10,031 nucleotides of DNA from Candidatus Atribacteria bacterium (GTDB lineage: Bacteria > Atribacterota > Atribacteria > Atribacterales > Atribacteraceae), in assembly GCA_026390275.1 (NCBI GenBank), contig JAPLGF010000057.1, forward strand, positions 1-10,031, read 5' to 3'. Position 1 is the stretch's first letter, and every line of letters begins with the position of its first letter. A program made the translations under genes and the position numbers. The notes below the pieces were generated by a model. It was given only the letters and a program-made list of their open reading frames with translations, did not search any database and was not told where the DNA came from. Shown one piece after another: positions 1 through 5,917 of the stretch.

Positions 1-338
1 TACAGAAGGAGGATTATTCCGATGTCATTCGGGAAGCTCAAGAAATCGTTGAATTATGCGTAAAAGCGATGTTGCGATACAAGGGAATCGATGCTCCCAA
101 ATGGCACGATGTGAGTCATTTACTCCTGGAATATCAGGACCTCTTTCCAGATGAGATAGCGCAACACTTTAAAAGAGTGGAACGTATTTCCGGCTATCTG
201 AGGAAAGAAAGAGAGTTTTCATTTTGTGGAGATGTCGATTTTATCCCCACCGAAAAATATTCCAGAGAAGATGCCCAACAGGCTTTTCAGGACGCTCAAT
301 TCGTTATTTCAGTTGCTTCTTCGATCGTCAAAAGCTAA
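1..338 (+). CDS. HEPN-domain protein, N-terminus cut off by left edge
   Basis: The reading frame is open from base 3 and ends in TAA at 336-338, so the gene starts before the window; the internal ATG at 69 is not the likely start. The visible 111 residues match the HEPN fold (PF05168 type): an amphipathic helix with QEIVELCVKAMLRYKGI, then the typical turn APKWHDVSHLLLE, a middle helical part ending LRKEREFSFCGD, and the closing helix EKYSREDAQQAFQDAQFVI. HEPN proteins of this kind are often encoded beside a minimal nucleotidyltransferase and act as RNase toxins or as accessory nucleotide-binding partners. The RX4-6H motif of active HEPN RNases is not present in the visible part, so RNase activity is not supported here. 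Any partner gene must lie upstream, outside the window, because the next gene downstream is on the other strand. Family confidence is good; function is unknown. Confidence 0.8.
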   Translation, partial: QKEDYSDVIREAQEIVELCVKAMLRYKGIDAPKWHDVSHLLLEYQDLFPDEIAQHFKRVERISGYLRKEREFSFCGDVDFIPTEKYSREDAQQAFQDAQFVISVASSIVKS

Positions 339-524
339 ACCTTCCATTCAATCGGCTTCATCCGATTCAACAAATCAACCTTCTTTCCCGGGGCGCCTTT
401 CCCAATTCCCCATTTTTACACTACCCACGATTCACGGTATTTTCCTGGTAGTTCATGAGCGATCCTTGATCGTCAATGCCTGCTCCGTTCTCTTCGTATT
501 AAAGAGGTTTTTTCCTCACGGGTA
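339..524. other. Convergent intergenic region with weak hairpins
   Basis: This stretch separates the ends of two convergent genes. It holds a perfect 6-bp hairpin, AATCGG (350-355) / CCGATT (362-367), and a 5-bp hairpin, CGATC (460-464) / GATCG (468-472). Neither is followed by a clear T-run, so I do not call them terminators. It also carries one copy of a short repeat (426-454) found again near 5836. Short open frames here have no recognisable content. Confidence 0.4.
426..454. repeat. Dispersed intergenic repeat, copy 1
   Basis: CACGATTCACGGT (426-438) is identical to 5836-5848. The match continues with a one-base gap and a few mismatches through TTTTCC, GG, GTAG and TCA. Both copies lie just beyond the 3' ends of leftward genes. 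The CACGATTCACG core resembles the short 7-bp-period intergenic repeats seen in many bacterial genomes. Confidence 0.4.
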
Positions 525-1796
525 TCAATATTGCCGGCAAAGATTGAATGTCTCGAAAAAGGCCAGGAGATTCTCGATCGGGATACTCGCTTGAATGTTA
601 TGTACCGAGCCAAAAACAAACCCCCCATTTGACTTAAAAGCCCCTACCAAATGTTTGACCTCTTCCTCTACTTCTTCCTCCGACCCAAAAGGAAGAGTGC
701 TTTGGGTATTCACCCCGCCCCCCCAAAAGGTCAGGGATTTTCCGAAGGTCTTCTTGAGTGTCTGGGGATCCATCTTGGTGGCAGAAATCTGAACTGGATT
801 GAGAATGTCAAACCCCGCTTCCTGCATGTCTGGTAAAAGGTCAAAGATCGATCCACAAGTATGGATAAAAACTTTCCACGACGTGTGGCGGTGGATCCAC
901 TCATTCATTTCCCGATGAAAGGGTTTGAAGAGTTCACGATAGAGCTCAGGGGCAATAAATGGACTCTGCTGCGAACCAAAATCGGTTCCAGAAAGGATGA
1001 TGACTTGAATTCGATCTCCCACCGCCTCATAGAAAAGCTTGAGGTTGGCTAAACCGATGGTGCACATGCGGGAGAAAACATCCTTTAAAAAGTCTTTCCT
1101 GGTTACCAACGAGACATACCATTCTTCCACGTCCCGGATTCCCTTGGGATGTTTCATACCCGGGCCAGGAACCAGAGCGATGTCACCCAAATTCGTTCCA
1201 GGAACCCCACTGAAGATAATGGCATAGTCAGTTTCTTCGAAAAGCCTTTTCGATTCCTTTTCGTAATACTGGAGTTCAGGTTCGTTCAGGAGTCGACATT
1301 CTTCGGTTTGATCCTCTACGGTGAGCTCACTATCATCAAAAAATGGCTTTTGGCGAATAACGGCATCATGAAAAAAACCGTTTACTGGCATCCTACCAGA
1401 AGGTATGACGCTCTGATCACCCTCAGGGTATTGAAAAATATCGCCATTCGAATCGGGAATGGTGTTGAATTTTTCTGGTACCAGGACAGGGGTTCCATCG
1501 AAAAAAGTCCACGGTTTCCAGTTTTCGTTTCGAAAACCAAAAAAATTGTTTACCCCGGGAAGAGGAATGGTATCAACCCCCAGGACCTTCCGGAGATCGT
1601 CATCCACTTCTCCCAGCATCTGAAACGGATCAAAAACTTTTACTGGGTCCTTCTCCCCACAGAGGCCCAGCTCCACCTTGAGCTGGTGCAAACTACTCAC
1701 ATGAATGCCGGTAATGAGAGTGGATCCTAAGTCAAACGGAACCTTATCGGGCTGCTGATGATTCAAAGCCATTATGACTCTTTCCCGTGATGTCAT
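525..1796 (-). CDS. URO-D / MtaA-family protein (COG0407), probable methyltransferase-like enzyme
   Basis: This 423-residue protein belongs to the uroporphyrinogen decarboxylase / cobalamin methyltransferase superfamily. The opening MTSRERVIMALNHQQPDKVP is typical of the branch found in anaerobes. The C-terminal half has the metal site: H312 and C314 in FIHTCGSI, followed by DMQEAGFDILNPVQ, then GGGVNTQSTLPFG (359-371) and SVHNIQASIPIENLL (397-411). In MtaA/MtbA the zinc ligands are His, Cys and a late Cys in a PGCGI motif; aligning the shared PLEN-like ending puts H399 where that Cys should be. Family knowledge suggests methyl transfer between a substrate and a corrinoid or thiol rather than haem synthesis: no haem genes are nearby, and the acidic N-terminal insert (about 100-190) is not typical of HemE. 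The ATG start has a G-rich Shine-Dalgarno, GAAGGGGGG, about 8 bases upstream. It appears monocistronic. The substrate is unknown. Confidence 0.85.
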   Translation of the reverse strand: MTSRERVIMALNHQQPDKVPFDLGSTLITGIHVSSLHQLKVELGLCGEKDPVKVFDPFQMLGEVDDDLRKVLGVDTIPLPGVNNFFGFRNENWKPWTFFDGTPVLVPEKFNTIPDSNGDIFQYPEGDQSVIPSGRMPVNGFFHDAVIRQKPFFDDSELTVEDQTEECRLLNEPELQYYEKESKRLFEETDYAIIFSGVPGTNLGDIALVPGPGMKHPKGIRDVEEWYVSLVTRKDFLKDVFSRMCTIGLANLKLFYEAVGDRIQVIILSGTDFGSQQSPFIAPELYRELFKPFHREMNEWIHRHTSWKVFIHTCGSIFDLLPDMQEAGFDILNPVQISATKMDPQTLKKTFGKSLTFWGGGVNTQSTLPFGSEEEVEEEVKHLVGAFKSNGGFVFGSVHNIQASIPIENLLAFFETFNLCRQY

Positions 1797-1933
1797 GAAT
1801 AATACCCCCCTTCAATTTTCTTTCGCACCGATTTTCACATTGATACCTGGCCTCATTTCCCCAAAAATACTTAGAGAAGATAACATTAAACCTGGATGCG
1901 ATTCAACCCCTTTTTTATCTTAACAGAAATCCC

Positions 1934-1954
1934 TGCCAGGACAAAACCCTGGCA
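1934..1954. repeat. Perfect 7-bp hairpin with ACAAAAC loop
   Basis: TGCCAGG (1934-1940) and CCTGGCA (1948-1954) are perfect reverse complements around the 7-base loop ACAAAAC. No T-run follows on either strand, so it is not a standard intrinsic terminator. The same seven-base loop occurs in the hairpin at 2080-2098 inside the MITE-like element, which suggests a related origin. Confidence 0.5.
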
Positions 1955-2000
1955 CCATCAAGGAATGAAAATACCAAGTCATACTGTGTCCTTTCTTTTT

Positions 2001-2109
2001 TGTCATTGCGAGGAGCGTATTATGCGACGTGGCAATCCCCTTTGTTCATTTTCTTTTCTTAAAAAGATGGGATTGCCACGCCCTCACAAAACGAGGGCTC
2101 ACAATGACA
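2001..2109. mobile_element. MITE-like palindromic intergenic element
   Basis: The outer ends TGTCATTGCGAGG (2001-2013) and its imperfect complement ending CTCACAATGACA (2098-2109) pair with only one or two mismatches. The inner arms CGTGGCAATCCC (2028-2039) and GGGATTGCCACG (2069-2080) pair perfectly over 12 bp. Each flank has a smaller internal hairpin: GCGTA/TATGC at about 2015-2025, and GCCCTC/GAGGGC at 2080-2085/2093-2098. The TGTCATTGCGAGG...GTGGCAATC form is a well-known non-coding palindromic repeat scattered between genes in many unrelated bacteria. It encodes nothing here and would need an enzyme supplied from elsewhere to move. The flanks show no clear target-site duplication by eye. 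Confidence 0.75.
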
Positions 2110-2130
2110 CCCTAAGACGATTATTGTTTC

Positions 2131-2160
2131 CAACTCAATGACTCAACAACTACCCAACTT
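2131..2160. repeat. Degenerate heptamer run (RACTCAA-like)
   Basis: CAACTCAATGACTCAACAAC, followed by TACCCAACTT, reads as about four 7-base units resembling ACTCAAT, GACTCAA, CAACTAC and CCAACTT. Short 7-bp-period intergenic repeats are common in some bacterial genomes. This run is short and degenerate, so the call is weak. Confidence 0.3.
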
Positions 2161-2424
2161 AACATCATTTTCAGGGTAGAGTAATTGTCGTCAGTGGGGT
2201 AATATAATTGCCGCTGATCAAAACGGAACAAAGAACGGACCGCCTATCTTGATAACGGTGTTTTTGATATCGTGAATGACTGGTTGCTGTTCCGGTGGAG
2301 TGATCCTGACTTTCTCTTCTTACACATATTTCAAAATAAGAAATTTAATGATCGATATTTTATAAATTAAAAAACTTCAAATCATAAATAGATAGCATAT
2401 ATGAAATACAAATACTATTTCTCT

Positions 2425-3249
2425 TTATTCAGTAATAATAAAATACTTCGTTAAAAATTTAGAAAAGAAGAACATCAAAACAATGGGGGGAATAGATAAC
2501 AAAGAGGTAAAGGCGGATAGAGTACCCCAGGGCGAGGTATAGACAGCCTGGCCATGTGAAGCAACGATTAAAGGCAGGGTTTGAAGCTTGGAAGACAGAG
2601 CGAACACAAAAAAGAATTCATTCCAAACGAATACAAAAGTAAACAATAAAGCTGATATAAGTCCGGGGAGAGCTATTGGAATAGATATTTTCGCAAAAAC
2701 CTGAAACAGTGTGCACCCTTCTAATGCTGCAGCTTCTTCAACTTCTCGTGGAACAGATTTGAAGCTTTCAATGGATAACCAGATATATAATGGCAAGGAA
2801 AAGGTAAGATACGTAGTAACCAGGGCAATATAAGTGTCGAATAACCCAACCCGAGACCATAGGTAAATAAAAGGAATGATAACGGCAATAGGAGGCATGA
2901 TACGTTGGGTAAGAATCCAAAAGCGGATATCATCTTTTCTTTTGAATAAATTACGAGATATGATGAAAGAAAAAGGGGAACCAAAAATGAAAGTAAGCAA
3001 AATCGTGAAACTCCCCACAATAAGGCTGTTTTTAAGTCCGTCGATCAAACCCAATTTAATAATTTCAATATAGTTTTTTAATGTTGGGCTAAAGAGATAT
3101 TTGGGGGGGTAGGTAATGATATCGCGGGTTTTTTGGAATGAAGTCATGACAATGGAAAATATTGGAAATAATATAATCACCAGAATGATGATGAGAATGA
3201 TGATACTTACATAACTGGTATCAGTTCTAAAATGGACAATCTTTTTCAC
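2425..3249 (-). CDS. Carbohydrate ABC transporter permease, MalG type (COG0395)
   Basis: This is the second inner-membrane permease of the sugar importer encoded here (274 residues, normal for the family). It has a hydrophobic N-terminal segment (about 13-35), then four or five more membrane segments, including about 76-98, 112-132, 139-160, 195-215 and 245-262. The EAA loop that contacts the ATPase is clear at about 171-196: EEAAALEGCTLFQVFAKI followed by SIPIALPG. The N-terminal part SFQKTRDIITYPPKYLFSPT is typical of MalG-like proteins. The start is GTG (3247-3249), with AAAGGATAA upstream on the coding strand, 14 bases after the TGA of the MalF-type gene, so the two are co-transcribed. 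It is the last gene of the operon. No ATPase gene follows, and there is no strong terminator, only an AT-rich 6-bp inverted repeat around 2386-2420. The substrate cannot be told from sequence. Confidence 0.92.
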   Translation of the reverse strand: MKKIVHFRTDTSYVSIIILIIILVIILFPIFSIVMTSFQKTRDIITYPPKYLFSPTLKNYIEIIKLGLIDGLKNSLIVGSFTILLTFIFGSPFSFIISRNLFKRKDDIRFWILTQRIMPPIAVIIPFIYLWSRVGLFDTYIALVTTYLTFSLPLYIWLSIESFKSVPREVEEAAALEGCTLFQVFAKISIPIALPGLISALLFTFVFVWNEFFFVFALSSKLQTLPLIVASHGQAVYTSPWGTLSAFTSLLSIPPIVLMFFFSKFLTKYFIITE

Positions 3250-3263
3250 TCTCTATTATCCTT

Positions 3264-4145
3264 TCATGCATTATTTGACTTTTTCCACAACGATCTCCAC
3301 AGGAAGGTGAGTATTGTCAAGGAAAGGATGAGCATAATAACCGACATTGAGGCAGCATAGGATATTTTTCCTCCGATGGTCACTCCTTGATAAAATGCAA
3401 AAAGATCCAGAGTTTCAGTGGTACTACCCGGTCCTCCCTGAGTAAGAATATAGATCAGGTCAAATGTCCTAAGCGATTCAACAAACTTAATAAAGAAAAT
3501 TGCCAGAACTCCATTAGAAATCATCGGTAAGGTAACAAACCAGTGAATTTCTCGTCGGTTTGCTCCTTCTATCATGGCTTCTTCAATATGATTTTCAGGA
3601 ATTGAATTCAGAAGAGATAAAAACAGGAAAGCAATCAGAGGACACCATTGCCATATATCAACAAAAGCCACCGAAAAAAAAGCCAATCTAGGATCGGCTA
3701 AAAAATTGATTGATCCTAATCCTACAAGGTTGGAAAAATAATTAAAAATACCAAAGGAGCGATATAAAAGTCTCCATGCCTGGGCTACCCCTACCCTGGA
3801 GAGAATTGCTGGAATAATAAAAATAACGGAAATAATATTTTCTACTCTTCGAAAACGTCTGAAAAGAAACAAGGCAAGCCCTAACCCCATTAATATCGAT
3901 CCTGAAGTGGTTACCAATAACCATTTAAAAGAGATAAGAATAGCATTCCAGAAACGGTGATCTAAAAAAAGGTTTTTATAATTTTGTATTGTAAAGCCGT
4001 GAGACAGGGGGTATTTTAGGTCTATTTGGTTAAATGAAAGACCAAAAACACCAAACAACGCATACAAACTAAATATCAGAAGAAGAATAAAACATGGAAG
4101 AAAAAACGCTAAATATCCTCTTTGTTGGTTTTTACCTGGTTTCAT
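3264..4145 (-). CDS. Carbohydrate ABC transporter permease, MalF type (COG1175)
   Basis: This is the first inner-membrane permease of the importer, 293 residues from the chosen ATG at 4145, the usual length for the family. It has a hydrophobic N-terminus (YLAFFLPCFILLLIFSLYAL), the family motif LSFNQIDL, further membrane segments at about 68-95, 103-121, 155-178, 210-224 and 265-284, the EAA loop EEAMIEGANRREIHWFVTLP (188-207), and LTQGGPGSTTETL (234-246), a MalF-type signature. An alternative ATG at 4199 would add 18 residues, but those codons lie inside a perfect 20-bp inverted repeat that follows the binding-protein gene and have no Shine-Dalgarno, so I reject it. The 4145 start also has only a poor ribosome site, which may mean low translation relative to the binding protein. 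It sits between the binding-protein gene and the MalG-type gene. Confidence 0.9.
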   Translation of the reverse strand: MKPGKNQQRGYLAFFLPCFILLLIFSLYALFGVFGLSFNQIDLKYPLSHGFTIQNYKNLFLDHRFWNAILISFKWLLVTTSGSILMGLGLALFLFRRFRRVENIISVIFIIPAILSRVGVAQAWRLLYRSFGIFNYFSNLVGLGSINFLADPRLAFFSVAFVDIWQWCPLIAFLFLSLLNSIPENHIEEAMIEGANRREIHWFVTLPMISNGVLAIFFIKFVESLRTFDLIYILTQGGPGSTTETLDLFAFYQGVTIGGKISYAASMSVIMLILSLTILTFLWRSLWKKSNNA

Positions 4146-4166
4146 ATGAGATTCGATTATCAATAG

Positions 4167-4226
4167 AATTAAAATTCCTCTCCCTGTATTGAGATCCATA
4201 TCTTGCCAGGGAGAGGAATTTTAATT
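4167..4226 (-). promoter_or_regulatory. Perfect 20-bp inverted repeat between binding-protein and permease genes
   Basis: Arms 4167-4186 and 4207-4226 are exact reverse complements around a 20-base loop. The arms carry the core TTCCTCTCCCTG / CAGGGAGAGGAA. The structure begins about 4 bases after the TAA stop of the binding-protein gene (4231-4233) and ends about 20 bases before the permease ATG. In RNA it would be a very stable hairpin followed by a U-rich stretch. By analogy with the malE-malF intergenic hairpins, it probably protects the 3' end of the abundant binding-protein mRNA or causes partial termination, so that permeases are made at lower levels. This role is inferred. Confidence 0.75.
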
Positions 4227-4230
4227 TAAT

Positions 4231-5505
4231 TTATTTTGTTCCCAATACTTTTAATGCAAAAGCGTTGGCTTCTTCCAAGCCTGCTTTAATATCTTTTCTG
4301 GTCCCGGTGAATAATTCTTCAAGAATGACTCCTAAGTTATCCCCAATTTCAGGCCATTGAGGTATTGTTGGAGGTACCTGTACATTGATGGCTAGGGTAT
4401 CAGAAAGAGCTTTTAGAACTTCGGCTGGGATTTGTTTCTTGAATTCTTCACTTTCAAAAGTACTCTTTCTTGTGCAATTTAAGGCTTCTTTCCCGTCTTT
4501 TACTCTTGCCAATTCCATTTCCTTGGATGTTGCCCAACCAATAAACTCACCGGCTAATTTTCTCATATCATCAGTTTTACAACCTACACTAGAAATAACA
4601 TAACCATGAGCGCCACCAGCAGCGACAGGATTAGAATAATAGGGTGGAGGTGCATATCCTACTTTTCCTGCAACTAGCGATTCCTCAGGATTTTCAGTAG
4701 TTCCATATTTAGCGCTAGCACCAATAAAAGTTGCTACTCTTCCTGCATTGAAAGCATCCCAGGCATCGAGATAGGAGAACTTTTCCCCACCAGGAGGGCT
4801 GGTTTTAATTACTTCTATGTAATATTCGGTGGCTTTAACTGCTGCATCAATGTATTTGTCAAATACCCATTTTCCATCTTCCATATATTTTCCACCACAA
4901 ACAGCAAAAAATTGATTCCATCTCCAAACATTATAACCATGCCCGCGATCTCCGCGAACCACTCCTCCGAACATATCAGGGGGTTGATAAAAATGCTGAC
5001 AGACTTTTATATATTCATCCAAGGTTACTGGTACTTTTATTCCATCTTTTTCAAACAAATCTTTCCGGTACATCAACCAGGTCGTTTCAGCTTGTAAAGG
5101 AGCACCATAATCGATACCATTATCACTCAATATATTAACTATTGATGGTAAAAAATCATTAAAATCATATTTCTCAGGGTAAAATTCTTTAATTGGTACT
5201 AACCATCCATTGCTACCCATTTCGTTAATGCTTGCTTCGGTAATATACATTACTTGGAATTCACCGGTTCCTAGCGAGGCATCTAATCTCATTTTTGAAC
5301 GAAGTTCGGCTGATGGATAGTATACATATTGAATGATTATATCGGTCATCTTTTCAAACTCTGGGGTAAGATTAGAAATTACCCTTTGAAGTGGGCGATC
5401 CTCAGTGGCCACAACAAGGGTCGTTTTGGTGAAAGCTACGCTAACCATAATTAATAAAACCATCATTGAAACTAATAATGTAACCCCTATTCTTCTCTTT
5501 AACAT
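4231..5505 (-). CDS. Extracellular solute-binding protein, sugar ABC importer (family 1)
   Basis: This 424-residue secreted receptor would deliver a sugar or polyol to the two permeases encoded next. It has a signal peptide: charged MLKRR, then a hydrophobic core LLVSMMVLLIMVSVA, with likely cleavage after A24 (SVA/FT). There is no lipobox Cys, so it is not anchored as a lipoprotein. The mature protein begins with a beta strand (TTLVVATED) typical of family-1 binding proteins. Family features follow: YGAPLQAETTWLMYRKDLF (133-151), DAWDAFNAGRVATFIGAS (247-264) and GGAHGYVISS (297-306). Aromatic residues such as those in YNVWRWNQFF (191-200) may stack on sugar. The ATG start has a strong AGGGAGG (5514-5520) 8 bases away. 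It is the first gene of the operon, with a promoter at 5609-5637. The substrate is not identifiable; similarity of the central motif to polyol or disaccharide receptors is only suggestive. Confidence 0.92.
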   Translation of the reverse strand: MLKRRIGVTLLVSMMVLLIMVSVAFTKTTLVVATEDRPLQRVISNLTPEFEKMTDIIIQYVYYPSAELRSKMRLDASLGTGEFQVMYITEASINEMGSNGWLVPIKEFYPEKYDFNDFLPSIVNILSDNGIDYGAPLQAETTWLMYRKDLFEKDGIKVPVTLDEYIKVCQHFYQPPDMFGGVVRGDRGHGYNVWRWNQFFAVCGGKYMEDGKWVFDKYIDAAVKATEYYIEVIKTSPPGGEKFSYLDAWDAFNAGRVATFIGASAKYGTTENPEESLVAGKVGYAPPPYYSNPVAAGGAHGYVISSVGCKTDDMRKLAGEFIGWATSKEMELARVKDGKEALNCTRKSTFESEEFKKQIPAEVLKALSDTLAINVQVPPTIPQWPEIGDNLGVILEELFTGTRKDIKAGLEEANAFALKVLGTK

Positions 5506-5513
5506 GCGCTCTT

Positions 5514-5549
5514 CCTCCCTGTTTATTTTATCTAATATAAAGTATAAAC
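5514..5549 (-). promoter_or_regulatory. Strong ribosome-binding site with upstream AT-rich hairpin
   Basis: AGGGAGG (coding strand, 5514-5520) is an excellent Shine-Dalgarno for the binding-protein ATG at 5505. Directly 5' of it, a hairpin can form: GTTTAT (5544-5549) with ATAAAC (5521-5526), then TTTAT (5537-5541) with ATAAA (5527-5531), around the loop ATTAG. It is nearly all A-U and so weak. It may only keep the leader open or shield it from RNases. Confidence 0.4.
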
Positions 5550-5608
5550 TTTTTTATCTTAAATGATGTAATTCACACCCCCATAAAAACCAAAATTTAT
5601 ATTCTTTT

Positions 5609-5637
5609 AGTTTACTCTATTTTAATTTTAATGTCAA
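5609..5637 (-). promoter_or_regulatory. Sigma-70-type promoter of the sugar importer operon
   Basis: On the coding strand there is a perfect -35 box TTGACA (5632-5637), a 17-base AT-rich spacer and a -10 box TAAACT (5609-5614, four of six consensus bases). Transcription would start near 5602, giving a leader of about 97 bases before the ATG at 5505. No closer hexamer pair is as good. Confidence 0.65.
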
Positions 5638-5638
5638 A

Positions 5639-5648
5639 TATTCGAATA
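5639..5648. promoter_or_regulatory. Palindrome TATTCGAATA beside the -35 box, possible operator
   Basis: TATTCGAATA is a perfect 10-bp palindrome ending two bases upstream of the -35 hexamer. A dyad at this place often binds a regulator. A further short dyad, CTTG..CAAG, lies at 5667-5676. No regulator gene is in the window, and AT-rich DNA gives such palindromes by chance, so this is tentative. Confidence 0.3.
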
Positions 5649-5835
5649 AAAATCTAAAGTGTACCCCTTGGTCAAGACAAAATTCATTGAATATTGACAT
5701 TCCCTCCCAGTATTTGAAATGTCATCACCACGAAAACGATCTTCCCAAACAAAAGAGACTGATCTCCCACCCCCTTTTTCTGCAAAAAAAGAAGACGGAA
5801 ATTTTTTTTAATCTTCAACATCTCAACAAATCTTT

Positions 5836-5864
5836 CACGATTCACGGTTTTTCCGGGGTAGATC
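5836..5864. repeat. Dispersed intergenic repeat, copy 2
   Basis: This is the second copy of the motif at 426-454. CACGATTCACGGT is identical, and similarity continues through TTTTCC, GG, GTAG and TCA. It lies about 55 bases beyond the stop of the AAR-like gene. Confidence 0.4.
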
Positions 5865-5917
5865 AACGCCAATTCTACCACTAAAGTACTGTGAATGGCT
5901 CTTCTTGGTCTGTAATA

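Larger units (their letters stand above)
1797..2424. other. Long intergenic region with palindromic elements and decayed DNA
   Basis: These 628 bases hold no supported gene. From left to right: the likely upstream region of the leftward URO-D gene (about 1797-1900, where I see no convincing promoter), a hairpin at 1934-1954, the MITE-like element at 2001-2109, a heptamer-like run at 2131-2160, and AT-rich DNA from about 2320 to the end of the ABC operon. A 45-codon open stretch on + (2218-2355, frame containing AYLDNGVFDIVNDWLLFRW) has no start or Shine-Dalgarno. It looks like a gene remnant or chance; I do not recognise it. Confidence 0.5.
5506..5917. other. Intergenic region: importer promoter, leader and unexplained sequence
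   Basis: The left half (5506-5650) is the leader and promoter of the importer operon, listed separately. The right half (about 5650-5917) is the downstream region of the AAR-like gene. It contains a second copy of a short repeat (5836-5864) and A/T-rich tracts near 5771-5812, but no clean terminator hairpin and no supported gene. A 65-codon frame exists on each strand (about 5684-5884) and I recognise neither. Confidence 0.45.

Noticed and set aside
460..472. CGATC-CTT-GATCG hairpin as terminator of the URO-D gene
   Set aside because: Five-base-pair stem with a three-base loop and no following T-run.
1149..1730. 193-codon + strand open frame opposite the URO-D gene
   Set aside because: It lies wholly antisense to a well-supported gene, has no recognisable motifs and no Shine-Dalgarno that I can see.
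1896..2141. 81-codon + strand frame across the MITE-like element
   Set aside because: Its sequence is just the translated palindrome; such frames recur wherever this element lies.
2218..2355. Possible decayed transposase in the + strand open stretch
   Set aside because: 45 codons with no catalytic motif, no terminal repeats and no start; I could not link it to any transposase family.
2386..2420. Inverted repeat AAATAG / CTATTT as terminator of the importer operon
   Set aside because: Only 6 A-T-rich pairs with a long loop, and the T-run lies too far downstream on the coding strand to form a standard terminator.
5684..5884. 65-codon frames on both strands in the 5650-5917 intergenic region
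   Set aside because: The - strand frame begins with GTG without a Shine-Dalgarno and overlaps the repeat at 5836-5864; neither translation looks like a known protein.
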